Source: Fontibacter flavus (lineage in GTDB: Bacteria > Bacteroidota > Bacteroidia > Cytophagales > Cyclobacteriaceae). From it: a stretch of 64,000 nt of DNA. Below the pieces are notes generated by a model that saw nothing but the letters and a program-made list of their open reading frames with translations, searched no databases and was not told the DNA's origin. The stretch is from contig NZ_JBHLWI010000006.1 in assembly GCF_042432905.1 (NCBI RefSeq), positions 62,001-126,000 on the forward strand. The letters run 5' to 3'. Shown in pieces: positions 38,650-47,307 of the stretch (its first letter is position 1; the number at the start of each line of letters is the position of its first letter). Position numbers and translations under genes: made by a program.

Positions 38650-39150
38650 TTGAAAATTTCAATTATTGTAGCCAAAGCCGATAATGATGTTATCGGAAAA
38701 GATAACCAATTAATCTGGAAACTATCTTCAGATTTAAAGCTTTTCAAAAAACTGACAACAGGACATCATATTATTATGGGAAGGAAAACCTATGAATCCA
38801 TGGGACGGCCTTTACCAAATAGAACTTCAGTAGTAATTACCCGGAACAAGCATTATACCTTACCTGAAGGACATATTGTGGTACATTCACTTGAAGATGC
38901 TGTGCAGACCTGTATTGGAAAGCGTCTTGAGAAAATTTTTATCATTGGCGGCGCAGATATTTACAAACAAGCCATGCGGTTTGCTGATGAATTGATCGTG
39001 ACCGAAGTAAAAGCTTTACCAGATGGAGATGCCTTCTTCCCTAAAATTGATCCAAAAATATGGAGTGAAGAATCTAGAGAACATTTTGAAAAAGATTCGC
39101 AAAACCAGTACAATTTTGACTTTGTCGTATATAAACGAAATACCAAATGA
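38650..39150 (+). CDS. folA: dihydrofolate reductase
   Basis: A 166-residue enzyme reducing dihydrofolate to tetrahydrofolate with NADPH. The N-terminal ISIIVAKADNDVIGKDNQLIWKL, the GRKTYESMGRPLPNR nucleotide/folate segment and FIIGGADIYKQA are standard. The start is a TTG at 38650: it gives exactly the usual MKISIIVA start, and no ATG lies upstream in frame near it. The stop overlaps the next gene by four bases (ATGA). Folate context is shared with fmt nearby but the genes are separated by terminators. Confidence 0.95.
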   Translation: MKISIIVAKADNDVIGKDNQLIWKLSSDLKLFKKLTTGHHIIMGRKTYESMGRPLPNRTSVVITRNKHYTLPEGHIVVHSLEDAVQTCIGKRLEKIFIIGGADIYKQAMRFADELIVTEVKALPDGDAFFPKIDPKIWSEESREHFEKDSQNQYNFDFVVYKRNTK

Positions 39151-39932
39151 AGCATCAAGTAGTGTGGATCACAGGAGCCTCCTCTGGCATTGGACTTGCA
39201 CTAGTGGACAAGTATCTTCAGGAAGGACACAAAACCATCATTTCTTCAAGAAGTGAAGAAATACTGCTGGAATTAAAAAACAATTCAGAAAGACCTGAAG
39301 ACGTCTATGTGCTGCCTTTTGACCTGAGCAAGCAAGATGAATTTGAAAAACTTTGTGAGAAAGCCGTTCAAGCTTTTGGAAAGGTCGACTTGCTGATCAA
39401 TAATGGTGGCATCAGTCAGAGATCTTTGGCAATAGAAACGAAGCTAGATGTTGACAAAAAACTTATGGAGGTCAACTTTTTTGGAACTGTTGCCCTAAGT
39501 AAAGCATTGTTACCTTATTTTATTGCCAATGGGAAAGGACATTTTGCAATAGTAAGTAGTTTGGTAGGGAAATTTGGCACACCCTATAGATCAGCTTATG
39601 CGGCATCCAAGCATGCACTTCATGGTTTTTTTGAATCTTTGAGAGCCGAATTATACCAAAACCATATCTCAGTCACACTTATTTGCCCAGGATTCATCAG
39701 AACAAATGTGTCGATCAATGCCCTTACCGGAGATGGAACCAAACTCAATGAAATGGATGATGCCCAAGAAAAGGGCATGAGTCCGGAAGAATGTGCAAAG
39801 ATCATCTATAAAGGAATCGAAGCTGGAAAGGAAGAAATGCTGGTGGGGGGCAAAGAAAAATATGCCGTCTATCTTAAAAGGTTTTTCCCCGGCATCTTCT
39901 CAAAAATTCTCAGAAAAGCAAAAGTCCGTTAA
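39147..39932 (+). CDS. short-chain dehydrogenase/reductase (SDR)
   Basis: A 261-residue classical SDR. The cofactor motif is TGASSGIG (residues 9-16), the structural motif is NNGG (85-88), and the catalytic set is Ser137/138, Tyr151 and Lys155 (YAASK). An Arg just after the first strand end (SSRSEE) suggests NADP(H). The C-terminus (KRFFPGIFSKILRKAKVR) is basic and amphipathic, as in membrane-associated DHRS7-like members. Substrate unknown. Start overlaps folA stop by four bases, so the two are co-translated. Confidence 0.9.
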   Translation: MKHQVVWITGASSGIGLALVDKYLQEGHKTIISSRSEEILLELKNNSERPEDVYVLPFDLSKQDEFEKLCEKAVQAFGKVDLLINNGGISQRSLAIETKLDVDKKLMEVNFFGTVALSKALLPYFIANGKGHFAIVSSLVGKFGTPYRSAYAASKHALHGFFESLRAELYQNHISVTLICPGFIRTNVSINALTGDGTKLNEMDDAQEKGMSPEECAKIIYKGIEAGKEEMLVGGKEKYAVYLKRFFPGIFSKILRKAKVR

Positions 39933-40017
39933 CAAGTTTAAGCGAAACATAGTTAGTGCCTAGAAGCTGTATTTTGGACGAAAGCTACTTGAAAATTTAC
40001 CCTTACCTAAACCTTAA

Positions 40018-41283
40018 ATGACCCAATATAAAGAAATTAAAGCGGAAATTCTGGCAATTGGAGATGAACTGCTCTATGGTCAGATTATGGACACCAATAG
40101 CCATTGGATAAGCCAGGAACTGGACAAAATTGGCGTCCGGGTAGTAAGAAGAACAACAGTTGGAGACAACAGGGATGCAATGCTCTCCGCATTTGAAAGT
40201 GCTGAAAAGATTGCTGATATTATACTGATTACCGGGGGGTTGGGACCAACAAACGATGATTTAACCAAACCACTTTTAGCAGAATACTTTAATTGTGAAC
40301 TTGCCCTTGTCCCGGAAGCGCTTGAAGCAGTCAGAACATTCTTTGAGAAGCGTGGCAGGGAATTGACAGATACAAACAAACTTCAAGCACATTTACCCAC
40401 CAAATGTATTTACATCCCCAATGAACTGGGCACAGCACCGGGAATGTGGTTTCAAGAAAATGGAAAAATCTGGATGTCTATGCCAGGAGTTCCTCATGAG
40501 ATGAAGCGGCTGATGTCAGATCATGTCATTCCCAGAATTAAAGAAAACTTCACCTTACCACATATCTACCATAAAGTAATCAAGACTGTTGGTATTGGGG
40601 AAAGTTGGTTGTCCGATCTGATCCAGAACTGGGAAAAAAACCTCCCAAAACATATCAAATTAGCCTATCTGCCATCTTTAGGTCAGGTAAAATTGAGACT
40701 GACAGCTTTCGGGGATGATATGGACCAAATTACAAATGATGTTGAAAATGAAATCACCAAGGTAAAACCTTTGATTGACAAGTATATCTTTGGCTATAAT
40801 CAGGAAACGTTGGAGGAAGCAATAGGAAGGTTGCTAAGAACTAATGGAAAAAAAGTTGCCTTTGCAGAAAGCTGTTCGGGGGGCTACATAACTCATTTAG
40901 TCACAACTGTACCTGGCAGCAGTGACTACTTTCAGGGAAGCATGGTTCCTTACCACAATCATTTCAAAAACAAACTCCTCCATGTGGATCAAAACACCTT
41001 GAAGGAGCATGGCGCAGTAAGTGAGGCCACAGTCATCCAAATGGCTGAAAATATCAAAACCATGTTTGAGGCAGATTTTGGTCTTGCTTCAAGTGGTATA
41101 GCAGGTCCAGGAGGGGGTTGGAAAGAGAAGCCAGTAGGTACAGTTTGGATTGCCTGTGCCATGAACGGCAAGACCATTACCAAAAAACTCCAGCTTACAC
41201 AGGACCGAATGCTCAACATCCAACTGACAGGAGTAGCGGTTCTAAACATGCTAAGATTGTGTATTGAAGGTAAAACAGAATAA
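40018..41283 (+). CDS. cinA: CinA family protein (nicotinamide-nucleotide amidohydrolase)
   Basis: A 421-residue two-domain protein. Residues about 5-170 are the molybdopterin-binding-like COG1058 domain (ILAIGDELLYGQIMDTNSHWIS, ITGGLGPTNDD, MPGVPHEM). Residues about 258-418 are the CinA C-terminal deamidase domain (AESCSGGYITHLVTTVPGSSDYF, SGIAGPGGG). The family recycles nicotinamide mononucleotide and, in some species, acts on ADP-ribose; a competence link is known only in Gram-positives. Length is normal. It starts 86 bases after the SDR gene. Confidence 0.95.
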   Translation: MTQYKEIKAEILAIGDELLYGQIMDTNSHWISQELDKIGVRVVRRTTVGDNRDAMLSAFESAEKIADIILITGGLGPTNDDLTKPLLAEYFNCELALVPEALEAVRTFFEKRGRELTDTNKLQAHLPTKCIYIPNELGTAPGMWFQENGKIWMSMPGVPHEMKRLMSDHVIPRIKENFTLPHIYHKVIKTVGIGESWLSDLIQNWEKNLPKHIKLAYLPSLGQVKLRLTAFGDDMDQITNDVENEITKVKPLIDKYIFGYNQETLEEAIGRLLRTNGKKVAFAESCSGGYITHLVTTVPGSSDYFQGSMVPYHNHFKNKLLHVDQNTLKEHGAVSEATVIQMAENIKTMFEADFGLASSGIAGPGGGWKEKPVGTVWIACAMNGKTITKKLQLTQDRMLNIQLTGVAVLNMLRLCIEGKTE

Positions 41284-41364
41284 AATTTCCAATATCAATT
41301 TTGGATTGCATAAAATAAAATTTAATTTTATAACTCAGAAATAAACCCAATTAAATATATCTGT

Positions 41365-42678
41365 ATGGCGACTGTAGAAATGCTAATGCCCAAAATGGGA
41401 GAAAGTATCATAGAAGGAACAATTCTCACTTGGCTAAAAAAGGAAGGTGAAACCATAGAGCAGGATGAATCTGTATTGGAAGTAGCGACTGACAAAGTGG
41501 ATACAGAAGTACCTGCTACCCATGGTGGTGTGTTGAAAAAAATTCTTGCCAAAGAAGGAGAAGTAGTGGCTGTTGGAGCTCCAATCGCAATAATTGAAAC
41601 TGAAGGTGAAGAAACTGTAGCTTCCACACCTAGTGTATCCGCCCCTGAATCAGCAAAAGAGGAATTGATAGCTGCTTCACCTGCACAGACTCAAACCATA
41701 TTAGCTAGCGCCAGTGCTCCTTCTACAGATGAGGTAGATGACAGATTTTACTCTCCCCTTGTATTGAGCATAGCCAAAGAAGAAAATATCAGTAAAGGCG
41801 AATTGGCGAAAATCCCAGGTACGGGAAAAGATGGACGTGTAACGAAGCAGGACATGTTACAATATGTAAAAGCCCGTGTAAATGCACCTGCTCAGGTGGC
41901 AGAAACCAAAGTGGCAGGTACGTCGGTGGCTCCTGCACCTGCACCAAGAGTAGAAATGAGCATATCTGCCCAAGATGAAATCATCGAAATGGACAGAATG
42001 CGAAAAATGATATCTCAAAGAATGGTGGATTCCAAGAGGATATCCCCACATGTCACTTCTTTCGTAGAAGCAGATGTAACCAACATCGTTCTTTGGAGAA
42101 ACAAAGTAAAAGACAACTTTAAGAAAAAAGAGGGCGAATCACTGACCTTCACTCCTTTCTTTATTCAGGCAGTAGCTAAGGCTATCAAAGATTTTCCAAT
42201 GATCAATATATCAGTTGATGGTGATAAAATCATCAAGAGAAAAGACATCAATGTGGGTGTAGCCGTGGCATTGCCATCAGGAAACCTTATTGTGCCTGTC
42301 ATCAAAAATGCTGACCAATACAACCTTACAGGATTATCCAAAAAGATCAATGATCTCGCCAACAGGGCAAGAAACAACAAACTATCTCCTGATGAACTTG
42401 GCGGCGGAACCTATACAGTATCCAATGTAGGCTCATTTGGAAACGTGATGGGAACTCCGATCATTATGCAGCCACAAGTTGCAATCTTAGCGGTTGGAGC
42501 AATTCAGAAGAAGCCTGCAGTTATAGAAACACCAACAGGAGATGTGATAGCCATACGTCACAAAATGTTCTTATCCCACTCCTATGACCACAGAGTCGTA
42601 GATGGTTCCTTGGGGGGGATGTTTGTGAGAAGAGTTGCAGATTATCTTGAAGCATTCGATCTGAATTCAGATATCTGA
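41365..42678 (+). CDS. 2-oxoacid dehydrogenase dihydrolipoyl acyltransferase (E2)
   Basis: A 437-residue E2 core. The single lipoyl domain (1-80) carries the lipoylated Lys44 in ATDKVDTE. After an Ala/Pro/Ser linker comes a peripheral subunit-binding domain (about 131-170; YSPLVLSIAKEENIS, GTGKDGRVTKQDML). After a second linker comes the catalytic domain (about 205-437) with SHSYDHRVVDG. Of the E2 types it looks most like the branched-chain/acetoin group of Bacteroidetes rather than SucB or AceF. No E1 or E3 gene is adjacent. It ends at a strong bidirectional terminator. Confidence 0.93.
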   Translation: MATVEMLMPKMGESIIEGTILTWLKKEGETIEQDESVLEVATDKVDTEVPATHGGVLKKILAKEGEVVAVGAPIAIIETEGEETVASTPSVSAPESAKEELIAASPAQTQTILASASAPSTDEVDDRFYSPLVLSIAKEENISKGELAKIPGTGKDGRVTKQDMLQYVKARVNAPAQVAETKVAGTSVAPAPAPRVEMSISAQDEIIEMDRMRKMISQRMVDSKRISPHVTSFVEADVTNIVLWRNKVKDNFKKKEGESLTFTPFFIQAVAKAIKDFPMINISVDGDKIIKRKDINVGVAVALPSGNLIVPVIKNADQYNLTGLSKKINDLANRARNNKLSPDELGGGTYTVSNVGSFGNVMGTPIIMQPQVAILAVGAIQKKPAVIETPTGDVIAIRHKMFLSHSYDHRVVDGSLGGMFVRRVADYLEAFDLNSDI

Positions 42679-42692
42679 AATAAAAAATAAGG

Positions 42693-42730
42693 AAAACAAA
42701 AAAGAGGTCAGTTGACCTCTTTTTTGTTTT
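42693..42730. terminator. bidirectional terminator overlapping a coding end
   Basis: An 18-base perfect inverted repeat (AAAACAAAAAAGAGGTCA and its complement, two central bases) has T runs on both strands. It serves the E2 gene on the plus strand and the histidine kinase on the minus strand. The kinase's last seven codons and stop lie inside it. Confidence 0.9.
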
Positions 42731-45608
42731 CAAGTTCTTTAAATCTTTCCATAATCACCTTTGCAATTTCCCTGATGCTGACAGGCTTGCTCAGGTAATC
42801 ATTCATTCCAGATTTAAGGGCTTCATCCACATCTTCTTTATAGGCATTGGCAGATAGCCCAACAATTTTTAGATGCTTTCCTTTTTCGAGCAATCTGATA
42901 TTTCTAGTGGCATCTAGGCCATTCATTTTGGGCATTTGAATATCCATAAGAACAAGATCAAAATCCTTATTTTGTACCAAATCAATAGCTTCAAAGCCAT
43001 TTCTTGCAATCTCAACCTTATATCCCAATTGTTCCATCATCATCAACATAAAGGTCAAATTGGTATCATTATCTTCCACTAATAAAATGTTCAAAGGGGA
43101 TTTTCTAACTAATTGATCAAACTCAATGTCATCATCTTCTTCTTGATACAAACCATTCCCAGTAAGTTTCTCTGATTTTTCAATAGCCGTTCCAAAAACA
43201 CTAAAGCTAAACTCTGAACCATGGCCTAGCTCGCTATTGATTTCAAGCTCCCCGCCCATCAACTCAATAAGCTTTTTGGAAATGGCCAAACCTAAGCCTG
43301 TACCTTCAAACTCTCTCGTATTGCTACCATCTAGCTGTACAAAAGGTTGGGTCAAACTTTCAATTTTATCAGCAGGAATCCCAGGACCACTATCATTTAC
43401 AGTAAAGTAGACAATGATACTTTCTTCAATGATACTTTCTACATTGATGGATATATGCACATTCCCTCCAATGGGCGTAAACTTCAGGGCATTCCCAATT
43501 ATATTTAATAAAACCTGAGCTACTTTTTCTTTATCAAACTGAACGAACTCTGGTACGAACTCACCAAATGCATATGAAAAATGAATATTCTTTTTCTGGA
43601 CGATACCTTCAAATATTTTGAAAATCCTTTCCATTTCTTTCTTAAAATGAAATACGCTAAGGTTCAAATCCATCATTCCTGATTCTATTTTTGAATAGTC
43701 TAGAATATCATTGATAATGCTAATGAGCGACTTTCCAGAATCCTTGATTACACGTAAATATTCCTGCTGTTTATTATCAAGCTTAGTCCTCTCCAGCAAT
43801 TCCACTATTCCCAACAAACCGTTCATCGGAGTTCTGATCTCATGACTCATGTTAGCGAGAAATTCTGATTTCGCTCTATTGGCTTGCTCTGCGGCTTCTT
43901 TTGCTTCCTGCAAACCTTTAGACCAGAGTTTTTGCGCAGTGATATCCCTTGCAATAGACACAACCTTTTCTTCATCTAACTTAAATACCCTCGCCTCAAA
44001 AATCTTCTTTCCTACCACTAATGGTAATTCAAATTCTATCTGTTGAATATCTCCAGAGGCTTTAGCCTTTTCGAAAGCATTTGATAAATCTGTCTTTAAA
44101 GGTTCAGGGAGGAAATCACGGAAGTTAATGCCTATGGTTTTGTCAGGTGGAGCCAAAAGTAGTGATCTATCCTGAACATAATAATCCCTGAACACTCCTT
44201 CATTGTCATATATAAAAATCAGATCGGGCAAACTATTCAATACGGCTCTTAACCTATTTTCTGATTTGATAAGCTCTTGTTCTGATTCATATTTATCCTG
44301 TACATCAGTACAAATCCCCACATTTCCTGTGAAGCGACCCTTTTCATCGTAAAGTAATTTTTCAAAAATTTTGACCCTGATCCATGCACCGTCAGCTTTC
44401 ATCATGTCAAATTCATTAGCAATACTGTCTTTTCTGATATCAATAGATTGATCAATTATCTTTTTAAGTTCTGCAGTTTGATCTTCCTTCATAAGAGATC
44501 TAAAATTATGGATGAAATATTCCTGTGAAAATCCCAACACATCTCTCACCTCTTCACTTACTGCTGTCATTTTCCCATTAGCTTCCTGAAAATAAATAAA
44601 CCCTTTTGTTTCCTGCAGGAGAAGGGTTTGTCTACGAAACAATTCTCTGATTTCTTCAGCATTCTTTTCCAATGTAAAATTGGTAATCTGAATATTCCTG
44701 ATGGATTTGTAAAGAATCACCAAGACAATTGCTAGTATAAGCAAAAGACCTAAAAGAAAAGAAATATAAGTACCATAAACATCTATCCCTACCTTAGAAA
44801 TATCCTGAACAAATACCACTGCGAACATTTGATCTAGTGGACTTAAATGAAATGGATAATAATGAGCAGTTACCTTGTTCCTTTCAGTATCCTCCGGCCA
44901 ATTAAAGTAACCGTCTCCTGCTCCTTTAAGGCCAGCAGCAATATCATCAGAAAGCAGCTTCATTAAATCTTCTTCCAACAAGATAATGGGCTCATTTTTA
45001 TCCAAATTGACAGCCTGAAGATGACTATTGATCCAAATAAATTTTTGACTAGTTGGCCCGAGATAAAAATTACTGAGTTGGTCATTGAAAAACCTGTTCA
45101 GATTAAGTTTCACCAATATGCCTACTCCTCTACTTGCATTTCGAAGAGAAATGTCCTGTTCTGACTCAAATTGAAATTCGTCCAGGCTTTTATGGAATTG
45201 CTTTGAAAAATTGTTTCTGGAATCAAAATGAAAGGAAACAATATGGTTCGGAAAAATAACCACCACCGTATCTAATAAATCCCTATGGTTATTGAAAATC
45301 CTTCTAGCCCTTCTTTCAAAAGCCAATTGTTCATTGGTCGTAGAATCGTATGTCCATGCTTCAAGGTTATTGACAAAAAACAACATATCATCATACATGG
45401 ACGAAAAAGTATTTTGAATATCCTTACCCGCTAACTCAACTTGCTTATCAAAAACCAGCTTCCTGGATTCAACTTGGTTATCTGTTAAAGCATTGAAAAA
45501 ATAGACCGCCAGAGAAGAAATTAAAATAATAACAGTGATACCAAAAATGATCAACCATCGGTATCCAAACTTTAATTTACTTTTTTCGAAGTTTTTCCCT
45601 TTTCCCAT
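42708..45608 (-). CDS. membrane-bound PAS hybrid histidine kinase with extracytoplasmic Cache-like sensor
   Basis: A 966-residue hybrid kinase. A membrane helix (about 18-40), a periplasmic region of about 235 residues with Cache-like alpha/beta features, and a second helix (about 278-300) make up the sensor. Two PAS domains (about 310-430 and 435-560), HisKA with His589 in SHEIRTP, an HATPase (FEGTGLGLAIS) and a receiver with Asp889 in LMDIQMP follow. The start ATG overlaps the upstream lipoprotein's stop (TGATG), so the two are translationally coupled and probably form one sensing unit. No output domain; a separate phosphotransfer protein or regulator is expected elsewhere. Confidence 0.92.
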   Translation of the reverse strand: MGKGKNFEKSKLKFGYRWLIIFGITVIILISSLAVYFFNALTDNQVESRKLVFDKQVELAGKDIQNTFSSMYDDMLFFVNNLEAWTYDSTTNEQLAFERRARRIFNNHRDLLDTVVVIFPNHIVSFHFDSRNNFSKQFHKSLDEFQFESEQDISLRNASRGVGILVKLNLNRFFNDQLSNFYLGPTSQKFIWINSHLQAVNLDKNEPIILLEEDLMKLLSDDIAAGLKGAGDGYFNWPEDTERNKVTAHYYPFHLSPLDQMFAVVFVQDISKVGIDVYGTYISFLLGLLLILAIVLVILYKSIRNIQITNFTLEKNAEEIRELFRRQTLLLQETKGFIYFQEANGKMTAVSEEVRDVLGFSQEYFIHNFRSLMKEDQTAELKKIIDQSIDIRKDSIANEFDMMKADGAWIRVKIFEKLLYDEKGRFTGNVGICTDVQDKYESEQELIKSENRLRAVLNSLPDLIFIYDNEGVFRDYYVQDRSLLLAPPDKTIGINFRDFLPEPLKTDLSNAFEKAKASGDIQQIEFELPLVVGKKIFEARVFKLDEEKVVSIARDITAQKLWSKGLQEAKEAAEQANRAKSEFLANMSHEIRTPMNGLLGIVELLERTKLDNKQQEYLRVIKDSGKSLISIINDILDYSKIESGMMDLNLSVFHFKKEMERIFKIFEGIVQKKNIHFSYAFGEFVPEFVQFDKEKVAQVLLNIIGNALKFTPIGGNVHISINVESIIEESIIVYFTVNDSGPGIPADKIESLTQPFVQLDGSNTREFEGTGLGLAISKKLIELMGGELEINSELGHGSEFSFSVFGTAIEKSEKLTGNGLYQEEDDDIEFDQLVRKSPLNILLVEDNDTNLTFMLMMMEQLGYKVEIARNGFEAIDLVQNKDFDLVLMDIQMPKMNGLDATRNIRLLEKGKHLKIVGLSANAYKEDVDEALKSGMNDYLSKPVSIREIAKVIMERFKELENKKEVN

Positions 45609-46618
45609 CAGAACATAAGATCAAGCACATACCAATCAAGCTTCTCCATTCTTCTTGCACAAATTTTCAAGCCTACTTCCCCTTCTTTTAAAAAATATTC
45701 TTTTTCAGAAGAGAGGATTATTTTAGAAGCCATCTTTCTCACTTCGCTGCTTTTACTTCTAAAAAGGTTAAAATCTTCCATTCTGAAACTATCCGAAGTG
45801 ATAGTTTGGGTATAAGCATGGTTTTTCAAAGGCGGAAAGGACAGTGCTTCAATTCCTCTTGTTTTACCGGCAACTAAGGTCCCTGTTTCATCCACAATAA
45901 TGAAATACCTATCAAATCTATCAAGATAGGTTTCTATTATATCATTTAATGTGACATCAAATGCCAACACCATTTTCAACTCACCATCTACATAAACCGG
46001 ATTTAGTAACGAAATCATCCAACCTCTCCCCACAGGATCAATATAGATTTCGTCCACCCATACAGGTTTTTTATCAGGGTTATTGAGGGAATCTGCATAG
46101 TAATAAAAATTAAAAGAAGTAAGGTCAAGATCGGGCTCTAGCATCGTGCGGGCATCATAGGGTGGAAAAAGCCGGTTAACCTGCTTATCACTATTAAAGT
46201 ATACCTGACTAACCACATCATGCTTTTTGATGATATTTTTGAAAACCTCATCTAATGAATTGGTAAGATAAACCAAATCCATAGCCTCTTGCCATTCTTT
46301 TGGGTCTTGTATCAATTCAGAAATATAAATTGTGCTGAGGTTTGGGTCTTCATTGGGGACATTATTGGCCAGACCTTTTTCAAAGCTATATTTTGACCTA
46401 TCTGCATTTAAAAGAATCTCATCCTTATTAGCGTACAGGTATTGGACCGTATCCCCTAATTTGATGATCTCTTCCTCAAGAGCTTGAAGATCATATTCCA
46501 TCAAAGCAATAAAGGAATTGAGTTCAAGTTCAATTTCAGCCGCACTCTTGGTTTCAGACTGACTGCAACCAAAAAGCTGCAAAAAACAAATTATTGCAAA
46601 AACATGACGAAACAGCAT
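45608..46618 (-). CDS. stand-alone Cache-domain-like lipoprotein, probable sensor partner of the kinase
   Basis: A 336-residue lipoprotein (lipobox LFGC, Cys18) with a long N-terminal helix (about 25-65) and an alpha/beta body. The body resembles the double-Cache (PDC) sensor fold. The stretch WVDEIYIDPVGRGWMISLLNPVY followed by LKMVLAFDVTLNDIIETYL is the typical membrane-distal Cache strand pattern, and YFIIVDETGTLVAG the second lobe. Such domains are normally fused to kinases or chemoreceptors; here it is a free lipoprotein translated directly before a kinase with its own Cache-like loop. Inference: it binds a small ligand and modulates that kinase. The start codon abuts a perfect hairpin. 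Confidence 0.75.
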   Translation of the reverse strand: MLFRHVFAIICFLQLFGCSQSETKSAAEIELELNSFIALMEYDLQALEEEIIKLGDTVQYLYANKDEILLNADRSKYSFEKGLANNVPNEDPNLSTIYISELIQDPKEWQEAMDLVYLTNSLDEVFKNIIKKHDVVSQVYFNSDKQVNRLFPPYDARTMLEPDLDLTSFNFYYYADSLNNPDKKPVWVDEIYIDPVGRGWMISLLNPVYVDGELKMVLAFDVTLNDIIETYLDRFDRYFIIVDETGTLVAGKTRGIEALSFPPLKNHAYTQTITSDSFRMEDFNLFRSKSSEVRKMASKIILSSEKEYFLKEGEVGLKICARRMEKLDWYVLDLMF

Positions 46619-46651
46619 CTTTAGATTTAGGTTATTCCCTAAATCTAAAGA
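46618..46651 (-). promoter_or_regulatory. stop-start hairpin controlling the Cache lipoprotein
   Basis: On the minus strand TCTTTAGATTTAGG pairs with CCTAAATCTAAAGA (14 perfect base pairs, loop GAATAA). The 5' arm contains the TAG stop of the 79-residue gene and the 3' arm ends on the A of the lipoprotein ATG. There is no T run, so it is not an intrinsic terminator. Ribosomes finishing the small gene would open it, which predicts strict translational coupling. Confidence 0.7.
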
Positions 46652-46884
46652 TTTTGAAGCTGTTTTTGAAAGCTTTCGCCCATTTCTTTGAATCTAAATA
46701 TTACTGATTGAAAGAATTCACCATTACAAAAACCATCAAGATCATTTTCATCCAAAATATCCATTTCTGGAATTTTAAATGTTTGCTCCATTGGACCATA
46801 TTCAAACTTGATCAGGTATTTGTTGTTCCAACTGAAAATGGAAATCCTGATATCCTCCTTGACAAACTCTTTGACTACGCGCAT
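46645..46884 (-). CDS. small conserved-looking hypothetical protein (79 aa)
   Basis: A 79-residue soluble protein with an N-terminal beta-hairpin pattern (DIRISIFSWNNKYLIKFEYG) and an acidic middle (DILDENDLDGF). A C-terminal amphipathic helix (FRFKEMGESFQKQL) ends it. No cysteine pair, signal or membrane segment. Its ATG overlaps the osmC stop (TAATG) and its stop is in the hairpin before the Cache lipoprotein, so it is translated between them. I do not recognise a family; it may act mainly as a translational relay or be a small partner of OsmC or the sensor. Confidence 0.7.
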   Translation of the reverse strand: MRVVKEFVKEDIRISIFSWNNKYLIKFEYGPMEQTFKIPEMDILDENDLDGFCNGEFFQSVIFRFKEMGESFQKQLQNL

Positions 46885-47297
46885 TAAGGTTTTCTAACTT
46901 CGGAAGTATAGGTTATTTCTGACTTAAGTGAAGATGCGACAGAGCAGTATTTATCAACAGAAAGTGCTACCACTTTTGCGAATTCTTCCTCCTTGGCATC
47001 TGGGGAAACCAATACAAATTTCAATTCTATATGGGTATAGTAAGAAGGTACACCATCATTTCTGGTCCCTTCAATTTCAATAAAAAAGTCATCGATGGTC
47101 TTACGCTTCTTCTTCATCATGAGAACAGCATCGATGGCCGAACAGCCTCCCAAAGCAGAAAGTAACAAGTCCATCGGAGATTGCGCCTTTTTGTTCGGCG
47201 CATCATACATATCGATATCTACTTTGTTGCCCTGTAAATTAGTGGCTTCATATTCATAATCCGCTTTCATGCGGACAGTAACATTTCTCTTACTCAT
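46884..47297 (-). CDS. OsmC-family protein
   Basis: A 137-residue OsmC/Ohr-fold protein. The active-site region SALGGCSAIDAVLMMKKKR holds the first redox Cys. A second Cys is in SVDKYCSVASSL, matching the peroxidatic pair of OsmC/YhfA-type thiol peroxidases. Members reduce organic hydroperoxides, but the YhfA-like branch lacks proven function. I start at Met 47297 (MSKRNVTVRM); the longer frame from 47333 runs back into hisIE. It follows hisIE by 10 bases and overlaps the next gene by one base. Confidence 0.9.
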   Translation of the reverse strand: MSKRNVTVRMKADYEYEATNLQGNKVDIDMYDAPNKKAQSPMDLLLSALGGCSAIDAVLMMKKKRKTIDDFFIEIEGTRNDGVPSYYTHIELKFVLVSPDAKEEEFAKVVALSVDKYCSVASSLKSEITYTSEVRKP

Positions 47298-47307
47298 AAT
47301 TAATAGA

